The notes: generated from the letters alone by a model not told the origin. Numbered from the stretch's first letter, positions 10,096 through 20,292 are shown. The stretch: 64,000 bases of DNA from Microbacterium schleiferi (GCF_015565955.1 NZ_CP064760.1:868001-932000), one strand, 5' to 3'. Made by a program: numbers and translations.

Positions 10096-10567
10096 GCGCC
10101 TCGGCAGCCCGCCGGCGGGGGATGTAGTTGCCGTCGGCGAGTCCCGCCTCGATCTCGAAACGATTGCGGATCGGATTGCGCCCCGACAGCTGGTACAGCA
10201 GCGGCATGAGCATCCCGTACCGGCGCCACTGACGCGCGTGCACGAGCTCGTGCCGCAGCACCCGGGCGCCGTCATTGGTCGCGGTGAGGTAGCAGGAGCC
10301 GACGCACACCCCGCCGCGCGGGAAGGTCCAGGACGGCATGCCGCGGAAGACATACAGCACGGTGCCGTCCCGGCCGCGGTGTCGCCGTATCCGTCCGGTG
10401 CTCCAGAGAAACCCCCACGTGAACCCGATGGCGGTTCCGACCACGGCCCCCGCTCGGGAGAGAGGCGAGTCCAGCAGCGGGAGCCACCGATCCAGGGCGC
10501 GGCCGCGGGCGACGGCGCGGTCGGCGGCTGCCTCCCACCCGGCGGGCGGCATCGGGATCGGGCTCAC
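10085..10567 (-). CDS. small membrane-associated protein with HExxH-like motif
   Basis: 160 residues from GTG at 10567, overlapping the stop of the arginase-like gene (GTGA). One hydrophobic stretch (AVVGTAIGFTWGFLWS) sits near residue 40. Later comes VLRHELVHARQW, an HExxH-like motif (HELVH) of the kind that binds zinc in metallopeptidases. RNPIRNRFEIEAGLAD may supply the third ligand (Glu). The function is not established. A putative peptidase-like protein co-transcribed with the arginase-fold gene is the most that can be said. Confidence 0.6.
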   Translation of the reverse strand: MSPIPMPPAGWEAAADRAVARGRALDRWLPLLDSPLSRAGAVVGTAIGFTWGFLWSTGRIRRHRGRDGTVLYVFRGMPSWTFPRGGVCVGSCYLTATNDGARVLRHELVHARQWRRYGMLMPLLYQLSGRNPIRNRFEIEAGLADGNYIPRRRAAEALTP

Positions 10568-11379
10568 GCCACGGCTCCGAGAAGACGCAGAATCGTCGGC
10601 ATGTCGTCGATCGCGGCATCGGGGGAGGACGGGGAGAACTCGGCGATGGTCGCCCCGGCAAGCGGAAAGCGATCACGGACAGCTCGGACTGCGGCGATGA
10701 CGGCGCCGGCATCCGGGCCGAACGGCACCGGAAACGACACCCCTGTCACGGCGGAGGGGTCGAAGACATCGAGGTCGATGTGCAGGTAGACCCGTGCCGC
10801 CCCGGTCGCGGAGATCGCCGCGATCAGGGCCTCCGGGTCGGCGAGGCGCTCGGGCGGCACGAGGGAGATGTCGTTCTCATCGATGAACTGCCGTTCGGCG
10901 TCGTCGAGCTCCCGGGTGCCTGCCAGCACCACCCGATCGGGAGTCAGGACGCCGCGGGAAAGACGGAGACGCTCGGCGCCGTCTCCGAGCGCGGCGCGCA
11001 GCACCATGCCGTGGAACGCACCGCTGGGTGAGGACTCGGGAGTGTTCAGGTCGGCGTGCGCATCGAGCCATACCAGGGCGACGTCCTCGGCAGCGACGGC
11101 TTCCAGCGCACCGATGCTCACGCCGCAATCCCCGCCGATGACAACCACCGGCTCGGGTTGGCTCGCCACGGCATCCCGAACGAGCTCGCGGATGCGACCG
11201 AGTGAACTGGCGCGGCGGATGCCGGTATCCAGGCTTTCACCGGCTTCGACCGGCACCTCCAAGCGGGTGCAGGCCGAAGCCGGGAGGTCGCCCGCGATGG
11301 CTTCGGCGCCGTCGACGAGCTGCATAGCGCGAGCCGACCCCGAACCCTGCCACTGCGGGGCGATGACGAAATGAGCCAT
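10564..11379 (-). CDS. arginase/agmatinase/formiminoglutamase (ureohydrolase) family protein
   Basis: 271 residues. Metal-site motifs: GGDCGVS in place of the usual GGDHS, DAHADLNT, and HIDLDVFDP. The two Asp-rich motifs are complete, but the first His ligand is replaced by Cys in GGDC. The fold is that of ureohydrolases that cleave guanidino compounds to urea. Because of the altered ligand, the substrate and even activity are uncertain. It sits in a minus-strand group with PspA and the HELVH protein. Confidence 0.82.
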   Translation of the reverse strand: MAHFVIAPQWQGSGSARAMQLVDGAEAIAGDLPASACTRLEVPVEAGESLDTGIRRASSLGRIRELVRDAVASQPEPVVVIGGDCGVSIGALEAVAAEDVALVWLDAHADLNTPESSPSGAFHGMVLRAALGDGAERLRLSRGVLTPDRVVLAGTRELDDAERQFIDENDISLVPPERLADPEALIAAISATGAARVYLHIDLDVFDPSAVTGVSFPVPFGPDAGAVIAAVRAVRDRFPLAGATIAEFSPSSPDAAIDDMPTILRLLGAVA

Positions 11380-11391
11380 GGGGCTGTTCGA

Positions 11392-12129
11392 TCAGCCTTC
11401 GATGGCGGGCTTGGCAGCACCGCCGGACTTCAGGGCAGCCAATCGGGCCTCCACCTCCGTGAGTTCGCCGAGGTCTTCCAGGCTCTCGAACTGGGCGTCC
11501 AGGCTCGAGGCGGCGAGCTCGGTCTTGCCCTGCGCGATCGCCTCCTGGCGGCGCACCTTCTCTTCGAAGCGGCCGAGTTCGCTCGTCGGGTCAAGCACGT
11601 CGATCGACTTGACGGCATCCACGACCTTCGTCTGGGCCTCGGCGGTCTTCTGACGCGCGACCAGCTCAGCCGACTTGGCCTTGAGCTGCTCGAGCTTCTG
11701 CTTCATGCCGTTCAGGCCGTCTTTGAGCTTGTTCACGACCTCGGTCTGCGATGCGATCTGCGGGGCCGCGGCCTTCGCCGAGTTCTCGGCCGCAATCTGC
11801 CGCTGCAGGGCGACCTTGGCGAGGTTGTCGAACTTGTCGGCATCCACGGCATCGCCGCTCGCGCGGAACTCGTCAGCCTTCCGGCTGGCAGCCAGAGCCT
11901 TGTTGCCCCACTCGGATGCCGACTGCAGGTCTTCCTGGTGGTCGCGCTCGAGGAGCCTCAGATTGCCGATCGTCTCGGCGATCGCGGCTTCCGCATCGGC
12001 GATGTTGTTCGTGTAGTCACGCACGAGCTGGTCGAGCATCTTCTGCGGGTCCTCGGCCTGGTCGAGCATCGCGTTGATGTTCGCCTTCATGAGGGTGGAG
12101 ATACGCCCGAAAATGGACTGCTTTGCCAT
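11392..12129 (-). CDS. pspA: PspA/IM30 family envelope-stress protein
   Basis: 245 residues, almost entirely charged alpha-helical coiled coil, starting MAKQSIFGRISTLMKANINAMLDQAEDP, the membrane-binding amphipathic helix and start typical of PspA/IM30. PspA proteins oligomerise on the inner face of the membrane and limit damage to it. The C-terminus ends in LAALKSGGAAKPAIEG. The TPM-domain gene is directly upstream on the same strand with a 50-base gap, a pairing common in Actinobacteria. Confidence 0.9.
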   Translation of the reverse strand: MAKQSIFGRISTLMKANINAMLDQAEDPQKMLDQLVRDYTNNIADAEAAIAETIGNLRLLERDHQEDLQSASEWGNKALAASRKADEFRASGDAVDADKFDNLAKVALQRQIAAENSAKAAAPQIASQTEVVNKLKDGLNGMKQKLEQLKAKSAELVARQKTAEAQTKVVDAVKSIDVLDPTSELGRFEEKVRRQEAIAQGKTELAASSLDAQFESLEDLGELTEVEARLAALKSGGAAKPAIEG

Positions 12130-12179
12130 CGGTGTGTCCTTCCGTGTGGAGTGTGAGTGGTGGTCGATGAACGTGATTG

Positions 12180-14186
12180 CTAGAAGCGGCCCCCGCCGCG
12201 GCGCCCGCGTGAGCCCCCGCCGCCGAAGCCGCCGCCGCGTGATACGCCGCCGCCGAAGCCGCCGCGCCGGGAGCCGCCGCCGAAGCTCCCGCCGCCGAAG
12301 CTTCCGCCGAAGCCGCCGAACCCTCCGCGCCGCGATCCGCCGCCGGAGAGCACAGAGTTGAGGACGATACCGCCGAGGACGGCGCCCATCATCCCGTTCG
12401 ATCCGCCGCCCCGGGAGCCGCCGTAACCACCCGGGTCGAAGGCTCCGACATCGCGCTGAGCCGCCTGGATCGCCTGCGAGGCGAGCTGCTCGGCGCGCTG
12501 AGCGTGCGGGAGGGCCTGCGCCGGGTCGGAAACCTGGATCTGCTGCGCCGTTGCCAGACTCGCGCGCGCTTCGGCCAGCCGGGTGCGGGCCTGCGCGCCG
12601 ACGGCGCCGCGACGGGCGGCGATGAAGTCGTCGGCCGCGGATATTTGAGCGCCTGCCTGCATCGTGACCTGGGCGAGCGCCTGCTGGGCCCGCTGCGCCT
12701 GAGCCTGAGCATCCCGCGCGGCCTGCACGACCGTGTCGATCTGCCGGTCTGCTTCCTCGAGTGCGTGCAGCGCCGCAAGCGGACGCTGCAGGGGAGCATC
12801 CAGAAGCGCACGGGCGGACTCGATCTGTTGCGCCGTGCTGGCTGCGACACCGGCCAGACGTCCGTCGGGATCGGGAAGCGCTCGCGCGGTCGCGATATCG
12901 GCTTCGAGGCCCGCCATCACACTCCGGGCAGTCGTCGCCGCCTGCCGCAGATCACGGGCCAGGGTGTCGACGGCGCGTTCCAGCTGCAGGGCTTGGGTCA
13001 CGGCATCCTCGGCGCCGCGGATGCTGACTGCCGCCTCCGATGTCTTGCCGGCAGCCAGTGAGGTGCGAGCCGACGCGAGTGCGGCATCCGCGAAGGCGAT
13101 CCGTTCACGCGCCTGCTCGGCGTTATCGGCGACGGTTGCGATGGCATCCGGGTGGAAGGATGCCGCGAGTTCGGATAGTTCGTGATCGGCATCGTCCAGT
13201 CGGGCGACGGCGTCGTCACGGTCCTTCGCGATGCGCTCGATCGCCTGCGGTGCGTTGCGCTCGAGTTCACGCAGGGCCTCGAACTCGGCAACCTTCTCGT
13301 CGAGCGCCGTGTTCGCCTTCTCGCACAGGGCGAGGATGGCGACGTTCCACTCTCGGATCTGGGCGTCAGTGTCGGGCTCGGCATCGTCCAGCCGCTGCTG
13401 GAGCGAGAAAGCTTCGGTGAGGCTCGCCGTCGCGGCGGTGATCGTCTTCTCGAACTCGGCAGCCGCAGCATCACCGAACTGCGCACGCGCGAACCCGAGT
13501 TCCTGCGTGCTCGTCGTGATGGCATCGTCGGTCGCGACCAGAGCGGTCGCCGCGCGCCGAGCGAGTTCGTCGAGACTCACCGCTTGCAGATCGGCATCGC
13601 GCCTCCGGCGAGAGCGGACGATCAGCCAGAACACCAGTCCGCCGATGGCGGCGATCACGACGAGGACCAGGACGGCCGTGAAGAACCCCCCGGAGCCCGA
13701 TCCTCCCGACAGCGCGGACTCCACGCCATCGGCTGCTGTCGTGATGGCCCCGAGGTAGTCCCCGTCGCTCAGGTATGGCTTGACCTCCGCCTCGATCGCC
13801 AGGAGCTGGTCTTCGCTGAGGGGACCGGTTGCATCGGCGGAGGTGTAGAACTGGCGCGACTCGGTCGCCACCGCGAGGATGTACTGGTTCGGCCCGAGGC
13901 CGTTGCGTTCGGCGACCGTATCGGCCCATTCCTGGCTGTTCGACGGATTCGTGAACTCGTCGACGAACACCGCGTACAGGTCGACACCCGTGGACGCGTA
14001 CAGCTCAGCCAATCGCGCGTCCGCCGCCTGCTGGTCGGCCGCGCTGAGCGCGTCCACCTCATCGAGGACGTAGCCAGCACCGAGCGTGACCGGATCAGTG
14101 GCGCTTGCGGGCGCGGCGGTGAGGGAGAGCAGTGCCGCGACCGCCACCGCGCTCAGTACCGTCCCGAACGACCATCGAGTCGGCAT
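12180..14186 (-). CDS. TPM-domain membrane protein with coiled coil and Gly/Arg-rich tail
   Basis: 668 residues. Signal peptide (ends near PASAT, residue 30), extracytoplasmic TPM domain about 38-158 (ALSAADQQAADARLAELYASTGVDLYAVFV), one membrane helix about 168-190 followed by RSRRRR, then roughly 400 residues of Ala-rich coiled coil. The tail of about 65 residues is made of Gly, Ser, Arg and Phe (GGFGGSFGGG, GGSRRGGFGG). Such TPM proteins occur beside PspA and are thought to act in membrane stress or phospholipid handling. The tail repeats make this stretch low in complexity on both DNA strands. Confidence 0.85.
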   Translation of the reverse strand: MPTRWSFGTVLSAVAVAALLSLTAAPASATDPVTLGAGYVLDEVDALSAADQQAADARLAELYASTGVDLYAVFVDEFTNPSNSQEWADTVAERNGLGPNQYILAVATESRQFYTSADATGPLSEDQLLAIEAEVKPYLSDGDYLGAITTAADGVESALSGGSGSGGFFTAVLVLVVIAAIGGLVFWLIVRSRRRRDADLQAVSLDELARRAATALVATDDAITTSTQELGFARAQFGDAAAAEFEKTITAATASLTEAFSLQQRLDDAEPDTDAQIREWNVAILALCEKANTALDEKVAEFEALRELERNAPQAIERIAKDRDDAVARLDDADHELSELAASFHPDAIATVADNAEQARERIAFADAALASARTSLAAGKTSEAAVSIRGAEDAVTQALQLERAVDTLARDLRQAATTARSVMAGLEADIATARALPDPDGRLAGVAASTAQQIESARALLDAPLQRPLAALHALEEADRQIDTVVQAARDAQAQAQRAQQALAQVTMQAGAQISAADDFIAARRGAVGAQARTRLAEARASLATAQQIQVSDPAQALPHAQRAEQLASQAIQAAQRDVGAFDPGGYGGSRGGGSNGMMGAVLGGIVLNSVLSGGGSRRGGFGGFGGSFGGGSFGGGSRRGGFGGGVSRGGGFGGGGSRGRRGGGRF

Positions 14187-14322
14187 CGATTCCCCTCCCG
14201 GTGCGCCACAGCCCGCGCCCTTCGATCCTATTGATCGGGCACGGCCTCGCGGAAGCGCTCCGCGAGGCGCACCGGATCCTCACAGCGTGCGTCGTAGGGT
14301 GAGTGCCCGAAAGGCAGGTGCG

Positions 14323-15165
14323 GTGGTGGACGATCGCTACGGAACTGACGTACTCGCGAGCGGCTGGCGCGGTCACGGCCGGACCGAGAGCTCCCGTGTT
14401 CCGGCAGAGCGGGGTCTGGTCATCGAGGTGCAGGCAGACGGGTTCTGCGGTGCCGTGACACACGCGGATGCCGCGACCGTCGAGCTCGAAGACCGCTTCG
14501 GTGCCCGGCGCCGTTTTCCGCTGGGCCCGGGGTTTCTGGTGGAGGGGTCGCACGTCGTCCTCGTCGCGCACCGGCCCGTGGCCCCCCAGCAGCCGAAGCG
14601 GACGGCATCCGGCTCGTTCGCGGGCCCCGACGAGCGGGCGCGGGTTGCGCGGGCAAGCCGCATCCTGGTCGAGGGGCGCCACGACGCCGAGCTGGTGGAG
14701 AAGGTTTGGGGAGACGACCTGCGCGCGGAGGGCGTCGTGGTCGAGTACCTCGAAGGGATCGATCGCCTGGCGGCCATGCTCGAGGAGGAACCGCCCTCGG
14801 AGCGCCGCCGCTACGGCATCCTCGTCGACCATCTTGTGCCGGGCTCGAAGGAGGCGCGCATTGCGGCGGAGATCACGCGCGGTCGGCACGGCACGAACCT
14901 TCTCATCGTCGGACACCCCGAGATCGACGTGTGGCAGTGCGTGCGGCCCGCCTCGCTGGGCCTGCGAGCGTGGCCGACCGTGCCGCGCGGCGTCGACATC
15001 AAGGTCGGAACCTGCCGCGCTCTGGGCTGGCCGAGCGAGACGCCCGCCGATCTGGCCCGCGCCTGGCGCCGCATCCTCAGCGCGGTGGGCAGCTATCGCG
15101 ACCTGGAACCTTCGCTCCTGGGCCGCGTCGAGGAACTCATCGACTACGTGACGGCGGCGCCCTGA
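14323..15165 (+). CDS. DUF3097 family protein
   Basis: 280 residues from GTG at 14323 (AAAGG 8 bases upstream; GTG at 14326 is an alternative). VVDDRYGTDVLASGW, then a small beta-rich domain to about residue 90, then RVARASRILVEGRHDAELVEKVWGDDLRAEGVVVEYLEGID, which resembles a toprim-type acidic site (E in VEG, D further on). DUF3097 is restricted to Actinobacteria and has no known function. The gene lies between divergent TPM and a membrane-protein gene. Confidence 0.85.
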   Translation: MVDDRYGTDVLASGWRGHGRTESSRVPAERGLVIEVQADGFCGAVTHADAATVELEDRFGARRRFPLGPGFLVEGSHVVLVAHRPVAPQQPKRTASGSFAGPDERARVARASRILVEGRHDAELVEKVWGDDLRAEGVVVEYLEGIDRLAAMLEEEPPSERRRYGILVDHLVPGSKEARIAAEITRGRHGTNLLIVGHPEIDVWQCVRPASLGLRAWPTVPRGVDIKVGTCRALGWPSETPADLARAWRRILSAVGSYRDLEPSLLGRVEELIDYVTAAP

Positions 15166-15290
15166 GATCAGGTCACCGACAGCGCCGCGGCGATCGTGCC
15201 GCCGGGGCTGGCGGATCGGTGGCCGCCGCGGGGACTGGCATACTGGGCTGAGGCGTGCTCGCCTCCTTTTGTGTGCGCGGAAGGTCAGCA

Positions 15291-16580
15291 GTGGTTCCCA
15301 CCTCTCGACAGGATGTCGCGCTCTCCCCGCGGAGAGCCCCCTCCTCCCGGGGATGGCGAGGCGTCCCTCGCGGTCTGAGCGATTGGCTCGCCGACCTGAC
15401 GTCGCCGCGCGTGGGCGTCGAGCCCATCGCCTCCGGGACCCTCACGAAGGTCGTCGGAATCTGGGCGCTCGGCCGGGCCGTCAACCTCGGACTTCTCTGG
15501 ATGTTCTTCGAGGTGTCGCGCCTTGCCGATCTCGGATTCGGTCCGTTCGGCATCCACGTGCGCAGCTTCCTGACATTCCTCACGGGATGGGACGCCGACC
15601 ACTACCTCAACATCGCGCGCACCGGTTATCCGATCCGCCTGCCGATGGAGGAGGGGATCGTCCAGACCAACGACTGGGCGTTCCTGCCGGTCTTGCCGTT
15701 CCTCGAGCGCGTGGGCTCCGATCTGACCGGGGTCAACGAGGGCATCATCGGGGTCATCGTGAGCATCGCGGCCAGCCTCGGCGCGACCCTCGTGCTGTTC
15801 CTGCTGCTGCGGCGGGTGACCACTCCGCGGGCAGCCTGGTGGGGCATCGTGCTCTTCACTTTCGCCCCGCTCTCGTTCGTCTACGTGCTCGCGTACGCCG
15901 AGTCGCTGTTCCTCCTGCTGCTGTTCACCGCCCTGCTCCTCGCGATCCGGCGCCAGTATTTGCTGATCCTGCCGGTGGGGGTACTGGCCGCGTACACCCG
16001 GCCCGGCGTCCTCGCCCTCGCGCTGGGCCTCGGGATCGTCTTCGTCGTGCGATGGATGCAGCACCGCACCGACCCGTTCCCCTGGACCCAGCGGCTGAGT
16101 CTCGCCGCGAGCGGGATCGCCATCGCGGCGGCTGGTCTCTCGTGGACCTCCATCGCGGACGCCGTCACCGGCATTCCGCACGCCTACGTTCGTACCGAGA
16201 CAGCCTGGTGGATCCCGCTTGTCGGTACCGGGGACTTCGTGCCCCTGACGCCGTGGTTCCGGTTCTTCGGCACGTACCTCAACGTGTTCGGCATCCTTCT
16301 GGTTCTCGCGATCATGGCGGCGTTCGCCTGGTGGATGTTCTCCAAGCCCACGCGCAAGCTGGGTCTGGTGATTGTGGCCTACGCGGCAAGCTACGGCCTG
16401 TACCTGTTCGGCGTCTTCCTGCCGCAGCAGTCGACCTTCCGCCTCATGATGCCGCTGTCACCCCTCCTCGGTGACGAACGCTTCTCGTCGACACAGCATC
16501 GTCGGCAGTGGCTCCTGGTCGGGTGTCTGGGCCTGCAGGTGGTCGCCGTGTTCCTGCTGTGGACCATCGGATATCCGTGA
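15291..16580 (+). CDS. polytopic membrane protein, mannosyltransferase (PIG-V)-like
   Basis: About 429 residues if started at GTG 15291; the open frame reaches back to 15255, and the start is uncertain. At least nine membrane helices. An early luminal-type loop has FLTGWDADHYLNIARTGYP, and later come NDWAFLPVLPFLERV and AYTRPGVLALALGLG. This pattern of WDxxHYLxIAxxGY and FFP-like loops fits the GT-C glycosyltransferases related to PIG-V mannosyltransferase, which use polyprenyl-phosphate sugars on the outer face of the membrane. The sugar and acceptor are unknown. The stop overlaps the trmB start. Confidence 0.7.
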   Translation: MVPTSRQDVALSPRRAPSSRGWRGVPRGLSDWLADLTSPRVGVEPIASGTLTKVVGIWALGRAVNLGLLWMFFEVSRLADLGFGPFGIHVRSFLTFLTGWDADHYLNIARTGYPIRLPMEEGIVQTNDWAFLPVLPFLERVGSDLTGVNEGIIGVIVSIAASLGATLVLFLLLRRVTTPRAAWWGIVLFTFAPLSFVYVLAYAESLFLLLLFTALLLAIRRQYLLILPVGVLAAYTRPGVLALALGLGIVFVVRWMQHRTDPFPWTQRLSLAASGIAIAAAGLSWTSIADAVTGIPHAYVRTETAWWIPLVGTGDFVPLTPWFRFFGTYLNVFGILLVLAIMAAFAWWMFSKPTRKLGLVIVAYAASYGLYLFGVFLPQQSTFRLMMPLSPLLGDERFSSTQHRRQWLLVGCLGLQVVAVFLLWTIGYP

Positions 16581-17329
16581 CCGGTCGGGCGCCCGCTGTG
16601 ACATCTTCCGAGGACGGCTCGACGGGTTTTCGTGACCGGCCCGTCTCTTTCGTCCGCCGAAGCGGCAGGATGTCGGAGGCCCAACAGCGGGCGTGGACCG
16701 AGGTTGGTCCCCGGATGCTGATTCCCGTGGAACGGGATGCCGCATCCACCAGCATCCGGGAGGGATCGACCATCGACCCCGCGGCGGTGTGGGGACGCGC
16801 GGCGCCGCTGATCGTCGAGATCGGGTCGGGCCAGGGGCACGCGATCGTGCACGCGGCGACATCCCGGTCCGACGCGAACTTCCTGGCCGTCGAGGTCTTC
16901 CGGGCGGGCCTCGCGCGGACGATGCTGGATGCGGATCGGGCGGGGCTCTCGAACCTCCGTCTCGTGGAGGCCAACGCCCCCGAGGTGCTCGAGCACCTCC
17001 TCCCGCCAGCCTCGGTCGATGAGCTCTGGATCTTCTTTCCCGACCCCTGGCACAAGAAGAAACACACCAAGCGGCGCCTGGTCACCGCCGAGTTCGCCGC
17101 GCTCGCGGCATCCGTGCTGCATGCGGGCGGGGTGCTGCGGCTCGCGACCGACTGGCAGGATTATGCCGACCAGATGCGATCGGTGCTGGATGCTGCGCCC
17201 GGCTTCACCCGCGCCTTCGAGGGCGACTGGGCACCCCGTTTCGGTGGCCGCGTGCTGACGGCTTTCGAACGAAAGGGTGAGCGGGCCGGGCGGGAAATCC
17301 GAGACCTCACCTACCGGCGGAGCACGTGA
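16577..17329 (+). CDS. trmB: tRNA (guanosine(46)-N7)-methyltransferase
   Basis: 250 residues from GTG at 16577, which overlaps the preceding stop (GTGA). SAM-binding EIGSGQGHA at 81-89, and the family signature FFPDPWHKKKH at about 153-163, followed by KRRLV. It methylates N7 of G46 in the variable loop of tRNAs. The N-terminal 30 residues are poorly conserved, and an internal GTG at 16598 is a possible alternative start. Confidence 0.93.
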   Translation: MTGRAPAVTSSEDGSTGFRDRPVSFVRRSGRMSEAQQRAWTEVGPRMLIPVERDAASTSIREGSTIDPAAVWGRAAPLIVEIGSGQGHAIVHAATSRSDANFLAVEVFRAGLARTMLDADRAGLSNLRLVEANAPEVLEHLLPPASVDELWIFFPDPWHKKKHTKRRLVTAEFAALAASVLHAGGVLRLATDWQDYADQMRSVLDAAPGFTRAFEGDWAPRFGGRVLTAFERKGERAGREIRDLTYRRST

Positions 17330-18239
17330 GTAGTGACGCGGACGCCGGGCACGGGATCGCGCAGCGGCTTCCTGCGGTCTCGTGGCGCGTCGTGCCAGCC
17401 GTGCTGATCGTTCTGGCAGCTCCCGCGTTCTTCGTCGCACTGATGCCCTGGCTGGGATGGACACTCCTGGCGGCCGGCATGATCGCCGCGCTCCTGGTCG
17501 AGCGTTTCGCGCCGGCACCTGCCGGACCGACCGTGCGAATAGGGTCGCGGCTCGAGACGGCCCGGGTGGTCTCGCGCCCCCGTCGATCGTGCGGGACCTG
17601 TCGCTCATCGCGATCGGGATGCTGATCGTCAGTGCGATTCCGCTCAAGGCCGAGCTCGACAACCTCGCGATCGTGCGTTTCGCGATCGCCCTGGGGGGCG
17701 CCGTCGCGGTGCCCTACGTCATCTCGCGGTTCGTCTACCGGGACCGGGCGATCGGGTTCCCCTGGCGCGGCGGTGGTCGCTGGCGCTGGTTTCAGTGGAC
17801 GTGGCTGGTCGGCGTTCTCATCCTCGGCTGGCTGATCCTGCCGTTCTACTTCATCACCTCCGGGGTCTATCTCAACTGGCCGGTCGTGGACACTCCCGAC
17901 CTCATCGCCCGGCTGTTCGTCGGGGTCGGCGCCGTGGGGATCTGGGACGAGCTCTTCTTCATCTGCACGGTCTTCGTCCTGCTGCTGCGGCACATGCATC
18001 CGGTCACCGCGAACCTGCTACAGGGCGTCGTGTTCGTCTCGTTCCTGTGGGAGCTCGGCTACCAGGCGTGGGGACCGCTGCTGACGATCCCGTTCGCTCT
18101 GCTGCAGGGCTACATCTTCCTCGTCACGCGCTCGCTCGCGTATGTGGTGACCGTGCACCTGCTCTTTGACGCGGTGGTCTTCGCCGTGCTTGTCCACGCC
18201 CACAACCCCGGACTGTTCGACCACCTGTTTCTGGTCTGA
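17326..18239 (+). pseudogene. CPBP family intramembrane protease, frameshifted
   Basis: GTG at 17326 overlaps the trmB stop. The first 80 or so residues (VPAVLIVLAAPAFFVALMPWLGW) read in one frame. From SRP/PSIVRDLSLIA onward the protein continues in another frame to 18239, with further membrane helices, WDELFFICTVFVLLLRHM (E and H as in CPBP motif 1 and 2) and VSFLWELGYQAWG. One additional C in the run at 17577-17581 fuses them to 304 residues. CPBP proteins are membrane-embedded metallo-proteases related to Rce1. A homopolymer error is likely, so the gene is probably whole in the cell. Confidence 0.8.
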
Positions 18240-18305
18240 CGCTCCGCCTCGGGTTTGGGTGGGTCGGCCCTTGCGTGGCGGCGCGGCGTGAGTCACGCTG
18301 GCGCC

Positions 18306-20179
18306 ATGAGTGACTCCCTCGACCCGGCCCCGGCCATCATCGATGCCCACGCCCTCGCGCTGACCACGCTCCCGTTCGCCGACGACCGGGACCTCGTCGC
18401 CGCTGAGCGCGGGTTCCTCGGAACTCTCGCCCCGCTCCTGATCACGGATGCCGAGGGTGGCGTGGTCTGGGACGGCGAGAGCTACAACTTCCTGCAGGGC
18501 GAGCCACCGGCATCCGTGCACCCGAGCCTGTGGCGACAGTCGATGTTGGTGGCCAGGCACGGGCTGTTCGAGGTCGTCCCCGGGATCTATCAGGTGCGCG
18601 GCTTCGACCTGTCGAACATCACATTCGTCGAGGGAGACAGCGGGGTCATCGTCATCGACCCGCTCATCTCCGCAGAAACTGCGGCCGCCGCCCTCGCGCT
18701 CTACCGCGAGCACCGGGGCGAGCGCCCGGTCGTCGCGGTGATCTACACGCACAGTCACGTCGATCACTTCGGCGGAGTGTTCGGTGTGACCTCTCAGGAC
18801 GAGGTCGATGGGGGTGCGGTCCAGATCATCGCGCCCGAGGGGCTCGTGGCGCACGCGGTGGCCGAGAACGTGTATGCCGGCACCGCGATGGGGCGTCGAG
18901 CCGGATACATGTACGGAGCCGCGCTCGCTCGCGGCCCGCGCGGTCAGGTCGGGGCGGGGCTTGGCCAGACCACCTCGACCGGGTCGGTGGGACTGATCGT
19001 CCCGACCCTCGAGATCGGACAGACGGGGGAGCATCACACGATCGACGGGGTCGACATCGAATTCCAGATGGCTCCGGGCACCGAGGCGCCTGCGGAGATG
19101 CACTTCTTCTTCCCGCGGTACCGAGCCCTGTGCATGGCCGAGAACGCTACCCACAACCTGCACAACATCCTGACGCTGCGTGGTGCGCTCGTGCGCGACC
19201 CCCACGTGTGGTCGCAGTACCTCACCGAGGCGATCGAGCGGTGGGGTGAGGCATCCGATGTCGTCTTCGCCTCCCACCACTGGCCGACGTGGGGGCGCGA
19301 CGAGATTGTCGAGTTCCTCTCGACGCAGCGCGACCTCTATGCCTACCTCCACGACCAGACGCTGCGAATGCTGAACCAGGGCATGACGGGAGCGGAGATC
19401 GCCGAGGTGATCCAGCTGCCTCCCGCGCTCGAGAACGCGTGGAACGCCCGCGGGTATTACGGCTCGGTCAGTCACAACGTCAAGGCGATCTACCAGCGCT
19501 ACATGGGCTGGTTCGACGGGAATCCGGCACGTCTGTGGCAGCATCCGCCCGCAGCGCTCGCGGAGCGGTACGTCGCGGCGCTCGGCGGCGTTGACAGGGT
19601 CGTTGAGCTCGCGCAGGCAGCGTACGACGCGGGCGACTTCCGGTGGGCGGCGACCCTGCTCGATCACGCCGTCTTCGTTGATGCGGAGCACGCCGGCGTC
19701 CGGGAGCTGTACGCCGCGACGCTGCGCCAGCTCGGATACGGGTCCGAGAACGGCACCTGGCGCAACTTCTTCCTCTCCGGGCGACGGAGCTGGAATCGGG
19801 GAGCTTCGGTACCCCGACGAACCCGAACGCGCCCTCCATCGTCGCGCAACTCTCGCCCGAGCAGTTGCTGGACTCGCTCGCGATCTCGGTGAACGGGCCC
19901 GCCGCGTGGGACCTGGACCTTGCGTTCGACCTCGTCTTCACCGACCTGGACGTGACCTACCGGGTGACGCTGCGAAACGGCGTGCTCGTGTACGTCCCGC
20001 GGCAGGCGCCGGCTGACGCTCCGCTCGTGCTGCGGATGCCGAAGCTGCGCCTGCTCGCCCTCCTCGGGGGAGACCGCACGAGCCCCGGTATCGAGGTGGA
20101 GGGCGACATGCGCGTGTTCGAGCAGCTGGCCGCCGTGCTCGAACCGGGCGACCCGGACTTCGAGATCGTCCTGCCCTGA
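18306..20179 (+). pseudogene. alkyl sulfatase / MBL-fold hydrolase (BDS1, SdsA1-like), frameshifted
   Basis: ATG at 18306 after a promoter-like spacer. The N-terminal metallo-beta-lactamase domain carries THSHVDHFGG (zinc ligands), EGLVAHAVAEN and, later, ENATHNLHNI and FASHHWPTWG, which are hallmarks of alkyl sulfatases. The dimerisation part (LPPALENAWNARGYYG) follows. The frame breaks after WRNFFLSG. One added G at 19779-19781 gives SGATELESG and joins to LDSLAISVNGPAAW, the SCP2-like C-terminal domain, total 624 residues, the normal family length. It cleaves alkyl sulfate esters. No signal peptide is evident. Confidence 0.85.
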
Positions 20180-20213
20180 TCGGGGAGGTGCCCCGCCCCT
20201 CATCCCGGGCGTC

Positions 20214-20273
20214 GGAGAAATCCCCGAGGTAGGACGAATCAGTCCAGGTTCATCCTGCGGTGGTGATTTCTCC
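20214..20273. terminator. probable bidirectional terminator between convergent genes
   Basis: Inverted repeat GGAGAAATC (20214-20222) and GATTTCTCC (20265-20273) with partly pairing sequence inside, placed between the stops of two convergent genes. No long T run on either side. Confidence 0.45.
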
Positions 20274-20292
20274 TACCCTGCGGATGCGGCGC

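Noticed and set aside
12074..12361. Arg/Ser-rich plus-strand open frame
   Set aside because: Antisense of the Gly/Arg-rich tail of the TPM protein; composition alone explains it.
18018..19691. 557-codon minus-strand open frame
   Set aside because: Low-complexity shadow of the alkyl-sulfatase gene, with no motif; the plus strand has the zinc-binding sites.
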